From Phycicoccus avicenniae (lineage in GTDB: Bacteria > Actinomycetota > Actinomycetes > Actinomycetales > Dermatophilaceae): a stretch of DNA of 64,000 nt. The position numbers and the translations under genes are program-made. Shown piece after piece: positions 18,602-27,787 of the stretch. Position 1 is the stretch's first letter, and each line of letters begins with the position of its first letter. Location of the stretch: NCBI RefSeq assembly GCF_018139485.1, contig NZ_JAGSNF010000001.1, positions 62,001 through 126,000 of the forward strand, in the 5' to 3' direction. A model generated the notes under the pieces. That model was not told the DNA's origin. It did not search any database and saw only the letters and a program-made list of their open reading frames with translations.

Positions 18602-19736
18602 AGAGGACGTCGGCGAACCGCCGCCCGACGAGGCGCTGGGTCGCCGCGTCCGGGTGCAGCCCGTCCGGCAGCGGGTGCTGGTCCGTGTCGGCCTCCCCGT
18701 ACAGCGACGTCCCGTCGACGAGGTGGAGGTGCGGGTCGGCGCGGACGGCGACGACCTCGGCCGTCGCCTCCCGCACGGTTCGCAGGGTGAGCCGCCCGCG
18801 GGCGACCTCGGCCGGGTCGCCCGTCGCGGTGTACCGGACCCGCCCCGCGGCGAAGGCCCCCGGGTCCATGCTGCTCGGCCCGGGGACGTCCTCGTGCATG
18901 GGGCAGAGGATCGGCGTGACGACGAGGAGCGGGGTGTCCGGGTGACCGTCGCGCAGGGTGTCGAGGAAGCCGTGGAGCAGGGGGACGAAGGTCCGCATCC
19001 GCATCGTGTCGCCCCCCACGATGTTGATGCCGGCGGCGACGCTCAGCAGGTCGGCCGGCAGGTCTCGCATCGTCCGGGCGACGAACGGGTCGAGCATCGC
19101 GCTGCCGCCGAAGCCGAGGTTCGTGAGGTCGAGGCCCGCGAGGTCCGCGGCGAGCACCGGCCATGCGTCGGAGGGGTCGGCCGCGTTCGACCCCTGGCTG
19201 ATCGAGCTGCCGTGGTGGACCCAGCGCCGTCCGTGCTGCGGGGGGACCGGGGCGACCGGGGCGTCGGTCCGCAGCGCCCCGAGTGCCACGAGCTCGCCGT
19301 GCGGCAGGCGGACCTCGACGGTCTTCGGGCCGGCCGGAAGGTCGCCGACGACGACGGGGGAGGTCGCGGCCGCCGTGCGGTCGACGGTGCCGGCCGCGAG
19401 GTCGTAGGTGAGCAGGTCGCCGCCCGTGGGGACGACGGCGGTGTGTGGCCGCCCGTCGACGAGGACCTCGACCGCCGCCGCCGGGGCGGGCTCGAGGCCG
19501 GCGAACCGGCGCCGGGTCACGTGGGCGTCCAGCTCGACGAAGGTCGCCGCGGTCGAGAACCGGAGGCGGACCCCGGCGGGCATCGCCTCGACGGTGGCGA
19601 GCTGCGGGTCGAGCCCCCGCGCGCGGGCCCAGGCCGGCAGGCGGTGGACGGTGAGGCGTCCGGTGTCGTCGACGTCGGTGTCGACGGCGCCGTGGACGAG
19701 GTCGGGGGTGACCGGGTTGGTGGTGCGTGAGGTCAT
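18576..19736 (-). CDS. SGNH/GDSL-type hydrolase with N-terminal jelly-roll-like domain
   Basis: 386 residues. The C-terminal half is an SGNH hydrolase: block I is HHGSSISQGSNA (catalytic Ser), the oxyanion Gly/Asn region is NLGFGGSAMLD and AAGINIVGGD, and the Asp-x-x-His dyad is DGLHPDAATQ. The N-terminal ~170 residues are beta-rich (FSTAATFVELDAHVTRRRF), like two-domain GDSL carbohydrate esterases. No signal peptide is visible, so it acts in the cytoplasm. Its ATG overlaps the upstream TetR stop, so the two are co-transcribed and the regulator probably controls it. An acyl- or acetyl-ester substrate is likely. Confidence 0.88.
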   Translation of the reverse strand: MTSRTTNPVTPDLVHGAVDTDVDDTGRLTVHRLPAWARARGLDPQLATVEAMPAGVRLRFSTAATFVELDAHVTRRRFAGLEPAPAAAVEVLVDGRPHTAVVPTGGDLLTYDLAAGTVDRTAAATSPVVVGDLPAGPKTVEVRLPHGELVALGALRTDAPVAPVPPQHGRRWVHHGSSISQGSNAADPSDAWPVLAADLAGLDLTNLGFGGSAMLDPFVARTMRDLPADLLSVAAGINIVGGDTMRMRTFVPLLHGFLDTLRDGHPDTPLLVVTPILCPMHEDVPGPSSMDPGAFAAGRVRYTATGDPAEVARGRLTLRTVREATAEVVAVRADPHLHLVDGTSLYGEADTDQHPLPDGLHPDAATQRLVGRRFADVLSRGGLPGS

Positions 19737-20332
19737 CGGCCCTCCTCGGGCTCGGTCGTGGTGGTCGTCGCGGCCCAGCCGCGGAGCATCGCGTCGAGGC
19801 CGTCGAGCGCGCGCTCGAGGGAGGCGCCGGCGGCGGGGGTGCTGTGGTCGAAGGAGCCGGACGCCTCGAGGTCGACGAACCCGTGGACGAGGGCGCCGAC
19901 GACGCGGACGCCGTGGACGAGGTCGTCCCCGTCGACGCCGTACCCCTCGAGGACCGCCTGGGTGAGCGCGGCGTGCCGGGGGCCGGCGCTCCGCGCCGCC
20001 TGTGCGGGCGTCAGGGGGGTCCGGCTCGCGGCGTAGCGACCGGGGTGCTCGTGGGCGTAGTCGCGGTACGTCGCGGCGAGGGCGGTGAGCGCGGCGCGGC
20101 GGGAGCGCCCGGCGAGGGCGTCGGCCAGCCGCTCGGCCATCTCCTCGAGCGCGCGCAGGCACACACCGGTCCGCAGGTCGGGGGTGCCGCCGACGTGCGC
20201 GTAGACGCTCGCGGTCGCGACGCCGAACCGGCGGGCGACCGCGGACGCCGTGACGGCGGGCAGGCCCTCGGTGTCGGCGATCTCGGCCGCGGCGTCGACG
20301 AGCCGCTCCGGGGTGAGCCCGACACGTGGCAT
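19733..20332 (-). CDS. TetR-family transcriptional regulator
   Basis: 199 residues. The N-terminal HTH covers about residues 8-50 (TPERLVDAAAEIADTEGLPA, then VTASAVARRFGVATASVYAHV), a normal TetR DNA-binding domain. The C-terminal ligand domain contains WHG-type features (LVHGVRVVGALVHGFVDLE). It is the first gene of an operon with the SGNH hydrolase and divergent from an enoyl-CoA hydratase. The AT-rich palindrome directly upstream is a likely autoregulatory operator. Confidence 0.92.
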   Translation of the reverse strand: MPRVGLTPERLVDAAAEIADTEGLPAVTASAVARRFGVATASVYAHVGGTPDLRTGVCLRALEEMAERLADALAGRSRRAALTALAATYRDYAHEHPGRYAASRTPLTPAQAARSAGPRHAALTQAVLEGYGVDGDDLVHGVRVVGALVHGFVDLEASGSFDHSTPAAGASLERALDGLDAMLRGWAATTTTTEPEEGR

Positions 20333-20349
20333 GGCGTTCCTTCATCTAG

Positions 20350-20370
20350 TAGGTCTAAGCCTAAAGTATA
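20350..20370. promoter_or_regulatory. Putative TetR operator with tetR -10 element
   Basis: TAGGTCTAAGCCTA (20350-20363) is a 14-base imperfect palindrome with perfect TAGG/CCTA ends. On the minus strand TATACT (20365-20370) is a good -10 for tetR directly beside it, so a bound repressor would cover the start site. This AT-rich patch is exceptional in the window. The divergent enoyl-CoA hydratase could share it. Confidence 0.6.
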
Positions 20371-20412
20371 TAGGAACCATCGCCACGCGCGGTGATGGGG
20401 TTGGATGGGGTC

Positions 20413-21174
20413 ATGAGCACCCCCACGGTCCGCAGTGCCGCGGACGGCCCCGTCGGACGCATCACGATCGACGCCCCGGAGCGACTCGGCGCCGTCGACC
20501 CGGACATGTGCGACGCCATCACGGACGCCCTCACGGCCTTCGACGCCGACCCGGCGGTCCGGGTCGTCGCCCTCGGCGGGACCGGTCGGGGCTTCTGCTC
20601 CGGTGCCCCGCTGTCCGCCGAGGGCGCCCAGATGGGGGTCCTCGAGGCGGGGGAGCGGATGGTCCGCGCGATCGTCGGCTCCTCGACGCCCGTCGTCGCC
20701 CTCGTCCACGGGGTCGCGGCCGGCATCGGCGTCCCGATGGCCCTGGCCTGCGACTACGCCCTCACCGCCGACGAGGCGCCGTTCGTCCTCGCCTTCAGCC
20801 GGATCGGCCTCATGCCGGACGGTGGGGCGACCGCCCTCGTCACCGCAGCCGTCGGCCGGGCCCGGTCGATGCGCCTCGCGCTCACCGGGGAGGCACTCGA
20901 CGGCGCGACCGCCGCGCAGTGGGGCCTCGTCGCCGAGAGCGTGCCGACCGAGCGGTTCGAGGAGCGCGCCGGCGAGCTGCTCGCCGCGTTCGCCGCCGGC
21001 CCGCCGCTCGCGTACGCCGAGACGAAGGCGGCGGTCAACGCCGCTGCGCTCGACCTCGATGCCGCCTTCGCCCGCGAGGACGCCGGCCAGCGCCGGCTCG
21101 GCGCCACCGAGGACCACCGGGAAGGTGCGGCCGCGTTCGTCGGCAAGCGCCGTCCGACCTTCCACGGGCGCTGA
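20413..21174 (+). CDS. Enoyl-CoA hydratase/isomerase family protein
   Basis: 253-residue crotonase-fold protein, likely hydrating a 2-enoyl-CoA in beta-oxidation or a related route. Features are GRITIDAPERLGAVDPDMCD at the N-terminus, the oxyanion-hole stretch VALGGTGRGFCSG, and LVHGVAAGIGVPMALACDYALTAD. In the position of the first catalytic Glu the sequence reads FSRIGLMPDGGATALVTAAVG, with the second acidic residue not obvious, so chemistry is uncertain. The ATG at 20413 is preferred to the GTG at 20392 because the family core starts there. A hairpin follows its stop. Confidence 0.85.
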   Translation: MSTPTVRSAADGPVGRITIDAPERLGAVDPDMCDAITDALTAFDADPAVRVVALGGTGRGFCSGAPLSAEGAQMGVLEAGERMVRAIVGSSTPVVALVHGVAAGIGVPMALACDYALTADEAPFVLAFSRIGLMPDGGATALVTAAVGRARSMRLALTGEALDGATAAQWGLVAESVPTERFEERAGELLAAFAAGPPLAYAETKAAVNAAALDLDAAFAREDAGQRRLGATEDHREGAAAFVGKRRPTFHGR

Positions 21175-21207
21175 CCGCGCCACCCACCGGCCCTCACCGC
21201 GGCGTTC

Positions 21208-21229
21208 CCGGGGGCGCTCGAACCCCCGG
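21208..21229. terminator. Hairpin after enoyl-CoA hydratase gene
   Basis: CCGGGGG (21208-21214) pairs with CCCCCGG (21223-21229) across an eight-base loop, 34 bases after the enoyl-CoA hydratase stop. It is probably an intrinsic terminator isolating that gene from the downstream sugar-uptake operon. Confidence 0.55.
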
Positions 21230-21273
21230 AGCACCGGGCCACAGGGGCCTGTCGAGGCGGTTCGACGAAACCC

Positions 21274-21302
21274 TTGCGCCGGATTGAATCGTTTCGTACT
21301 GT
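21274..21302 (+). promoter_or_regulatory. Promoter with LacI-type operator for the rhamnoside uptake operon
   Basis: TTGCGC (21274-21279) and TACTGT (21297-21302) are spaced by 17 bases and could be -35 and -10 elements. Between them TGAATCGTTTCG (21285-21296) is a near-palindrome with a central CG, the hallmark of LacI-family sites. It resembles the TGAAACATTTCA palindrome upstream of rhaI, so both are probably bound by the LacI protein encoded at 30159-31190. Confidence 0.55.
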
Positions 21303-21349
21303 GTCCGGTACCCGCTCGCGGCGGGGTTTCGAGCCAAGGGAGTCTTGAT

Positions 21350-22678
21350 ATGAAACGCTTCATTGCGGCGTCCGCCGTCGCAGCCGTCGCCGGCCTGGCC
21401 GCGGCGTGCTCCAACCCGGGCGCCTCCGGTACTGAGTCCTCGAGCGACGTCCCCACCGACGGCACCGCCGAGATCCAGGCGCAGGAGCTCACCGTGTGGG
21501 TGAACCCCGCCGACCCCGACGCCGTGATGAACGTGTGGACGCGCTTCGAGGAGGAGACCGGCGTCAGCGTCGAGATCATCGAGATGCCCGCCGACGCGTT
21601 CGAGTCGGGTGTGCAGACGCGCTGGACCTCCGGCGAGCGTCCCGACATCCTCGAGTACCACGCGACGTCGCTGTTCTGGGCGCTCAACCCGGAGCAGAAC
21701 ATGTACGACCTGTCGAACATGCCGTTCGTCGAGCGCGAGCGGGAGGTGCTCGACGCCGCGGGCAGCCTCAACGGCAAGGTCTACGCCGCGATCACCGACA
21801 GCCCCTCGCTCTTCGGCATCTTCTACAACAAGAAGGTCTTCGAGGAGTACGGCCTCGACGTGCCGGAGACCTTCGACGACCTCTCGAGCATCTGCTCGAC
21901 CCTCCAGGACGAGGCACCGGACGTCACCCCGATCTGGGAGTCGGGAGGCTCCGGGTGGTCGACCCAGATCGTGCCCGGCCTCATGTACATGAGCACGGCG
22001 CAGCAGGACGGCAACTGGGCCCAGCAGGTCCTGGACCAGGAGACGACCTTCGACGGTGCGGACAGCCCCTTCGTCGACGGCCTCACCCGGTACAAGGACT
22101 TCCAGGACGAGGGGTGCTTCAACTCCGACGCCGTGACCGCGCAGTTCGAGGACGGCATCGCCGCCGTCTCGGGCGGAGACGCCGCGATGATCGCCCTGCC
22201 GACCGGTCTCATCGACCAGTTCCAGGCCCGCCTCGACGACGACCTCGAGCTGACCAACGAGACGATCGGGTTCGCCTACCCGTCCGCCGGCGGCGCGGTC
22301 TCGGCCTGGGCGCCCAACGTGGCCGGCACCTGGTACGTCCCCCGGACCGGTGACCCCGAGCGGGAGAGCACGGCGCTCGCGTTCATCCAGTGGGCCACCG
22401 AGGAGGGGTACCAGGACTTCGTCGACGAGTCCGGCAGCTTCCCGATCCTCGAGGGTGCCGACGCCCCCGACGTGAGCGGCTTCCGGGCCGAGGTCGCCGA
22501 CGCGTACGAGGAGAGCACCGCCTACGCGTTCAACAGCAACCTCGTCGGGTTCAACGTCGAGTTCCCCAACTACATGACCGGACTGCTGAGCGGTGCGGAG
22601 ACCCCGCAGAGCGTCGCCGAGCAGTCCCAGACCGCCTTCGAGCAGGCCGCCCGGGCGGCCGGCCTGCCCGGCTGGTGA
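21350..22678 (+). CDS. Carbohydrate ABC transporter substrate-binding lipoprotein
   Basis: 442 residues with a lipoprotein signal peptide: MKRF, a hydrophobic stretch, and the lipobox LAAAC with Cys at about residue 20. The mature protein is a family 1 extracellular solute-binding protein (LTVWVNPADPDAVMNVWTRF, GIFYNKKVFEEYGLDVPETF, AFIQWATEEGYQDFV). The RBS is AAGGGAG. It heads an operon with two permeases and downstream glycosidases. The neighbouring alpha-rhamnosidase and rhamnose catabolic genes suggest the ligand is a rhamnose-containing oligosaccharide or glycoside, but this is context inference. Confidence 0.93.
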   Translation: MKRFIAASAVAAVAGLAAACSNPGASGTESSSDVPTDGTAEIQAQELTVWVNPADPDAVMNVWTRFEEETGVSVEIIEMPADAFESGVQTRWTSGERPDILEYHATSLFWALNPEQNMYDLSNMPFVEREREVLDAAGSLNGKVYAAITDSPSLFGIFYNKKVFEEYGLDVPETFDDLSSICSTLQDEAPDVTPIWESGGSGWSTQIVPGLMYMSTAQQDGNWAQQVLDQETTFDGADSPFVDGLTRYKDFQDEGCFNSDAVTAQFEDGIAAVSGGDAAMIALPTGLIDQFQARLDDDLELTNETIGFAYPSAGGAVSAWAPNVAGTWYVPRTGDPERESTALAFIQWATEEGYQDFVDESGSFPILEGADAPDVSGFRAEVADAYEESTAYAFNSNLVGFNVEFPNYMTGLLSGAETPQSVAEQSQTAFEQAARAAGLPGW

Positions 22679-22688
22679 CCGACGGTCC

Positions 22689-23627
22689 ATGACCTCGACG
22701 ACCGAAGCACCCGCCGGACGGAGCGAGGCGCCCGCCTCCTCCGTCCGGCGGCGCCTCCGCCCCGGCCGGGCGGACCGACGCTGGTGGCCCTTCGCCGCCC
22801 CGACGATCGTCCTGACCGTCGCGTTCTTCATCCTCCCGTTCCTGCTCAACATCTACTTCGCGTTCACGCAGTGGACCGGCTTCTCCTCGGTCATCGCGCC
22901 GAACGGGCTCGACAACTTCCGCAACCTCGCCGACTCGGGCGTGCTCTGGACGGCGACGCGGGTGACCGTCACCTACGCCGTCATCGCGATGCTCCTGCAG
23001 AACGTCATCAGCCTCGGGCTGGCGCTGCTCATGCAGAACACGAGCCCGGTCAACTCGTTCTTCCGGGCGCTCTTCTTCCTCCCGGTGCTCATCTCGCCGC
23101 TCGCGGCCGGGTACATCTGGAGCGCGATCCTCGAGCCGCAGGGCCCGCTCAACGCGGTCATCGGGCTCGTGTCCCCCGGCTTCGACCACGCGTGGCTCGG
23201 GGACACCCGGACCGTCCTGGCGTCGGTCGCCTTCATCGACGTGTGGAAGTGGAGCGGCATCGTGACGCTCGTCTACATCGCCGGCCTCAACGCCATCCCG
23301 CAGTCGCTCGTCGAGGCCGCGCGCATCGACGGCGCCGGGGCGTGGAAGATCTTCTGGCTCGTGAAGTTCCGGCTGCTCGCCCCCGCGTTCACGTTCAGCG
23401 TCGTCGTGTCCTTCCTCGGGGCCCTCAACGCCTTCGACATCATCCAGGCGACCACCCGTGGAGGTCCCGGCTCGGCGAGCCTCGTCCTCAACGTCGCCCT
23501 CTACCGCCAGTACGCGGGAGGCTTCTTCGGCAACGCCAGCGCGATCAGCCTCACCATCGCGGCACTCGTCGTCGTCCTCGGCGTCCCGCTCATCGCCGCC
23601 CTACGCCGGAGGGAGCTCGAGGGATGA
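22689..23627 (+). CDS. Carbohydrate ABC transporter permease (MalF type)
   Basis: 312 residues, six predicted membrane helices after a ~35-residue basic cytoplasmic tail. The ATPase-contacting EAA loop reads VEAARIDGAGAWKIFWLVKF, the typical EAAxxDGA form. Start is the ATG at 22689, ten bases after the binding-protein stop; the frame open to 22593 overlaps the previous gene and is not used. It forms the importer channel with the next gene. No ATP-binding subunit is encoded nearby, so a shared MsmX-type ATPase elsewhere is expected. Confidence 0.94.
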   Translation: MTSTTEAPAGRSEAPASSVRRRLRPGRADRRWWPFAAPTIVLTVAFFILPFLLNIYFAFTQWTGFSSVIAPNGLDNFRNLADSGVLWTATRVTVTYAVIAMLLQNVISLGLALLMQNTSPVNSFFRALFFLPVLISPLAAGYIWSAILEPQGPLNAVIGLVSPGFDHAWLGDTRTVLASVAFIDVWKWSGIVTLVYIAGLNAIPQSLVEAARIDGAGAWKIFWLVKFRLLAPAFTFSVVVSFLGALNAFDIIQATTRGGPGSASLVLNVALYRQYAGGFFGNASAISLTIAALVVVLGVPLIAALRRRELEG

Positions 23628-24508
23628 GCACCACCACGGACACCGCACCCCCCACGACCCCGCCCCGCCGTCGTCGGCGGGTCAGCCGCGGCGACCTCGC
23701 GATGCAGGCGGGCCTCGCCTTCATCGCCCTGCCGTGGATCGTCGTGCCGGTCTGGCTCCTCGTCGTCAACTCGCTGAAGTCCTACGAGGAGGCGAGCCTG
23801 CTCGACCTGTCGCTCCCGTCGGAGTGGCGGTTCGATAACTACGCGACGGTCTTCGAGGAGGGCAACTACGGGATGGGGCTCTTCAACAGCCTCGTCATCG
23901 CCCTCCCGACGCTGGCGACGGTCATCGTCTTCGGCTCGATGGCCGCCTGGGCGTTCGCCCGCTCGCAGCGGGTGTCGATGAAGATCGCGTACAACATGTC
24001 GGTCCTGTCGATCCTGCTGCCGCCGGCGATCCTGCCGACGATCTACGAGCTGCAGGTGCTCGGCATCGACGGCTCGCGGCTCGGGTACTACCTCGTCCTC
24101 GTCGGGACCCGTCTCGGCGTCGTCGTCTTCCTCGCCACCGGGTTCGTCCGGGCCATGTCCCCGGACATCGAGGAGGCCGCGGCCATCGACGGGGCCTCGA
24201 AGCCGCAGATCTACCGGCTGCTCATCCTGCCCTCGCTGCTGCCGGTGCTGCTCGTCGGCGGGGTCATCCTCATCATCACGATCTGGAACGAGTTCCTCTT
24301 CGCCCTCTTCCTCCTGCGCGGCGGCGAACGGGCGACGCTCCCGCTCGGGCTCTTCCGGTTCGCGTCGGCGGCCCCCGAGGTCGCGTCGTTCCGCTGGGAC
24401 CTCGTGTTCGCGCACGTCACCCTGACGAGCCTGCCCATCGTCATCGTCTACTTCTTCGTGCAGCGCCGCCTCGTGCAGGGCCTGTCCGAGGGCGCGGTCA
24501 AGGGCTGA
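23624..24508 (+). CDS. Carbohydrate ABC transporter permease (MalG type)
   Basis: 294 residues with six membrane helices. The cytoplasmic EAA loop is IEEAAAIDGASKPQIYRLLI, and the protein ends with the family's LVQGLSEGAVKG tail. Its ATG overlaps the stop of the preceding permease (ATGA), and an HSL-type esterase starts eight bases after its stop. It pairs with the upstream permease to form the importer. Confidence 0.94.
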   Translation: MSTTTDTAPPTTPPRRRRRVSRGDLAMQAGLAFIALPWIVVPVWLLVVNSLKSYEEASLLDLSLPSEWRFDNYATVFEEGNYGMGLFNSLVIALPTLATVIVFGSMAAWAFARSQRVSMKIAYNMSVLSILLPPAILPTIYELQVLGIDGSRLGYYLVLVGTRLGVVVFLATGFVRAMSPDIEEAAAIDGASKPQIYRLLILPSLLPVLLVGGVILIITIWNEFLFALFLLRGGERATLPLGLFRFASAAPEVASFRWDLVFAHVTLTSLPIVIVYFFVQRRLVQGLSEGAVKG

Positions 24509-24516
24509 GCGCCGCG

Positions 24517-25470
24517 ATGCCCCTCGACCCGTACCTCGCCGACCGGCTCCACCTGCTCGACGGGGTGACCTGGCCACGGACGGTCGAGCCCGAGGTGGCC
24601 GCCCGCCTGGCCCGCTGGGCGGAGGACCCCGGCGCCTACCAGGCCCCGAAGGTCGCGACCGAGGACCGGGTCGTCCCCGGCGACGACGCGAACGTGCCCG
24701 TCCGCGTCTACCGGCCGGTGGGCGCGGGCGACCGACCGGCGGGTGACGGCGACCGGCTCGTCGTCTGGGTCCACGGGGGCGGCTTCGCGGCCGGGGACCT
24801 CGACATGCGCGAGTCCCACGTCGTGTCCCTCGAGCTCGCCGACCGGCTCGGGGCGACGGTCGTGTCCGTCGGCTACCGGCTCGTCGGCGGCGACGTCCGG
24901 TACCCGGCGCCCGTGGACGACGTGCAGTCGGTGTGGGAGTGGGCCACGACCCGGCTCGTCCCGCACCCGCGGACCGCCGTCCTCGGTGGGGCGAGCGCCG
25001 GGGCGTGCCTCGTCCTCTCGGTCGCGTGCCGCACGGTCGGAGGGGCCGGCACGCCCGACGGGCTGCTCCTCGTCTACCCCTTCGTGCACCACCCGGTGCC
25101 GCCCCTCGACGCGGCCCTGGCGGGCCAGATGGCGACGCTGCCCCCGCTGCTGCGCTTCACCGCCGAGGAGGTCGACCGGATGGCCAAGGAGTACGTCGGC
25201 CGCCTCGACGACCTCCCGGCCGAGGCGTTCCCCGGGTCCTCGGACCTGCACGGCCTGCCCCCGACGCACGTCGTCGTCAGCGAGTACGACGACCTCCGCC
25301 CCTCGGCGGAGCGCCTCGTGCACGACCTGCGCGAGGCCGGGGTCGCGACGTCCCGACACCTCGCGGTCGGGATGCCGCACGGTCACCTCGACCGGACGCC
25401 CGCCCTGCCCGAGGTCGACCGCAGCCTCGCCGCGATGGCCGGGTTCGTCCGCGGCCTCGGCGCCACCTGA
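24517..25470 (+). CDS. Alpha/beta hydrolase, HSL-type esterase
   Basis: 317-residue hormone-sensitive-lipase-family hydrolase. The oxyanion motif is HGGGFAAGD (about residues 88-96), the nucleophile elbow is GGASAGACL, and the acid/His pair is likely the Asp in SEYDDLRPSA and the His in GMPHGHLD. It has no signal peptide. Its position between sugar importer and rhamnosidase suggests removal of acyl or acetyl groups from an imported glycoside, a role inferred only from context. A conventional carboxylesterase is the alternative. Confidence 0.9.
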   Translation: MPLDPYLADRLHLLDGVTWPRTVEPEVAARLARWAEDPGAYQAPKVATEDRVVPGDDANVPVRVYRPVGAGDRPAGDGDRLVVWVHGGGFAAGDLDMRESHVVSLELADRLGATVVSVGYRLVGGDVRYPAPVDDVQSVWEWATTRLVPHPRTAVLGGASAGACLVLSVACRTVGGAGTPDGLLLVYPFVHHPVPPLDAALAGQMATLPPLLRFTAEEVDRMAKEYVGRLDDLPAEAFPGSSDLHGLPPTHVVVSEYDDLRPSAERLVHDLREAGVATSRHLAVGMPHGHLDRTPALPEVDRSLAAMAGFVRGLGAT

Positions 25471-25516
25471 GCACGCCTCCCCTCCCGTCCCGCCCGCCGC
25501 ACCAGGAAGGTCGCCG

Positions 25517-27787
25517 ATGACCCCGCCCGCCCAGATGATCGCCCCGGACGACGACCTGTGCGGTGCCCCGCTGCTCCGCAAGGCCTTCGCGCTGGAGCCG
25601 GGCCACGGCGACGTCGTGTCGGCGCGGCTGCTCGTCACGGCGCTCGGCGTCGTCGAGGCGACGCTCAACGGCGAGCCGGTGTCCGAGGACGTCCTCACGC
25701 CGGGGTGGAGCAGCTACGAGTGGCGGCTGCGCCAGGCCGAGGTGGACGTCCTGGCGATGCTGCGGGACACCAACGTCCTCGGGCTGCGGCTCGGCAACGG
25801 CTGGGCCCGCGGCCGCCTGGGCTGGACCGGGGGCCGGGCGCTCTACACCGACGAGCTCGGGGCCCTGGCCGAGCTCACCGTCCGCTACGCCGACGGTCAC
25901 GAGCAGGTCGTGCAGACGGACGGGACGTGGCGGGCCGGGCCGAGCGACACGACGAGCAACGACCTCTACGACGGCCAGACGATCGACGCCGGGCGTCGGA
26001 CGCCCGGCTGGGACGCGCCGGGCTTCGACGACGCGGGCTGGTCCGGTGTCCACGTGCTGCCCTTCGACCACGCACGGCTCACCCCCTACGTCGGTCCGCC
26101 GGTCGTCCGGCACGAGGAGGTGCCGGCGCAGCGGGTCTGGACCTCACCGAGCGGCCGGACCCTCGTCGACTTCGGGCAGAACCTCGTCGGCTGGGTGCGG
26201 CTGTCGGTGACCGGCCCCGCCGGGCACGAGATCGTGCTGCGGCACGCCGAGGTGCTCGAGGACGGCGAGCTGGGGACCCGCCCCCTGCGCAGCGCCCGGG
26301 CGACCGACCGCTACGTGCTGAGCGGTGCGCAGGACCGGTTCGAGCCCACCCTCACGCTCCACGGGTTCCGCTACGTCGAGGTCGAGGGGTGGCCGGGCGA
26401 GGTCCGGCCCGAGGACCTCGTCGCGGTCGTCGTTGGGTCCCGCGTCGAGCGGACGGGACGCTTCGAGTGCTCCTCCGACCTGCTCACCCGCTTCCACCGC
26501 AACGTCGTGTGGGGCATGCGCGGCAACTTCGTCGACGTCCCGACGGACTGTCCGCAGCGGGACGAGCGGCTCGGCTGGACCGGCGACATCTCGGTCTTCG
26601 CACCGACCGCCGCCTACCTCTTCGACGTCGCGGACTTCCTGCGCGACTGGCTGGCCGACCTCGCCGCCGAGCAGCGGCACGCCGACGGCGTCGTCCCCTT
26701 CGTCGTCCCGGACACCCTGAAGTCCGACCCGTTCCCGTTCCGACCCGACCAGCTCGGGGCCACGGCCGTCTGGGGGGACGCCGCGGTGTGGGTCCCCTGG
26801 GCGCTCTGGTGGGCGTACGGCGACGAGGCGGTCGTGCGGGACCAGCTGGGCTCGATGCTCGGGCATCTGCGCCGCGTCCAGGCCTCGCTGTCCCCGACCG
26901 GTGTGTGGGACACCGGCTTCCAGTTCGGCGACTGGCTCGACCCGGACGCCCCGCCGGACGACCCGGCCCGCGCCAAGGCCGACCCGGGGGTCGTCGCCAC
27001 CGCCTGCGCCCACCGGACCGCGTCGATGCTCGAGCGGATGGCGTCGGCGGTCGGCGCGGACGACGTCGCCCGCGAGGCCGGCGAGACCGCGACGGCGCTG
27101 CGCGAGGCCTTCGGGCGGGAGTACGTGCGCGGTGGTCGGGTGCACAGCGACTGCGTCACCGTGTACGCCCTCACGCTCGTCTTCGGTCTCCTCGACGAGG
27201 AGGACCGCACGGTGGCCGGTGAGCGGCTCGACGAGCTCGTCCGGGAGTCCGGCCACCTGATCTCGACCGGTTTCGCCGGCACCCCCTTCGTCCTCGACGC
27301 ACTCACGGACACCGGCCACCTCGACACCGCCTACGGACTGCTCATGCAGCAGGAGTGCCCGTCCTGGCTCTACCCCGTGACCATGGGGGCGACGACGGTG
27401 TGGGAGCGCTGGGACTCGATGCTGCCGGACGGGTCCGTGAACCCGGGAGAGATGACGAGCTTCAACCACTACGCCCTCGGAGCGGTCGCCGACTGGATGC
27501 ATCGGACCGTCGGCGGGCTGGCGCCCGCCGAGCCCGGGTACCGGAGGATCCTCGTCCGCCCACGCCCGGGCGGGGGGCTCACCCGGGCGGAGACCTCGCT
27601 CGACACCCCGCACGGTCGGGCCGCGGTCGCCTGGCGGGTCGACGGCGACGCCCTGCTGGTCGACGTCGAGGTCCCCGAGGGGACGGTCGCGGTCGTCATG
27701 CTCCCCGGTCGGCCCGAGGAGGAGGTCGGCCCCGGCCGGCACCACCTGCGCGGTGACGCCGTGGCCGGGACGGAGGTCCGGGCATGA
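25517..27787 (+). CDS. Alpha-L-rhamnosidase, GH78
   Basis: 756-residue GH78 enzyme releasing terminal alpha-L-rhamnose. Order: an N-terminal beta domain with TLNGEPVSEDVLTPGW (about 49-64), then FGQNLVGWVRL (219-229), and the (alpha/alpha)6 catalytic barrel from about 310. The signature DCPQRDERLGWTGD lies at 344-357, with catalytic Glu candidates there and in GATTVWERWDS. The C-terminal beta domain contains GGLTRAETSLDTPHG. There is no signal peptide, so it works on imported substrate. The ATG at 25517 follows AGGAAGG. The stop overlaps the GH3 gene. Confidence 0.95.
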   Translation: MTPPAQMIAPDDDLCGAPLLRKAFALEPGHGDVVSARLLVTALGVVEATLNGEPVSEDVLTPGWSSYEWRLRQAEVDVLAMLRDTNVLGLRLGNGWARGRLGWTGGRALYTDELGALAELTVRYADGHEQVVQTDGTWRAGPSDTTSNDLYDGQTIDAGRRTPGWDAPGFDDAGWSGVHVLPFDHARLTPYVGPPVVRHEEVPAQRVWTSPSGRTLVDFGQNLVGWVRLSVTGPAGHEIVLRHAEVLEDGELGTRPLRSARATDRYVLSGAQDRFEPTLTLHGFRYVEVEGWPGEVRPEDLVAVVVGSRVERTGRFECSSDLLTRFHRNVVWGMRGNFVDVPTDCPQRDERLGWTGDISVFAPTAAYLFDVADFLRDWLADLAAEQRHADGVVPFVVPDTLKSDPFPFRPDQLGATAVWGDAAVWVPWALWWAYGDEAVVRDQLGSMLGHLRRVQASLSPTGVWDTGFQFGDWLDPDAPPDDPARAKADPGVVATACAHRTASMLERMASAVGADDVAREAGETATALREAFGREYVRGGRVHSDCVTVYALTLVFGLLDEEDRTVAGERLDELVRESGHLISTGFAGTPFVLDALTDTGHLDTAYGLLMQQECPSWLYPVTMGATTVWERWDSMLPDGSVNPGEMTSFNHYALGAVADWMHRTVGGLAPAEPGYRRILVRPRPGGGLTRAETSLDTPHGRAAVAWRVDGDALLVDVEVPEGTVAVVMLPGRPEEEVGPGRHHLRGDAVAGTEVRA

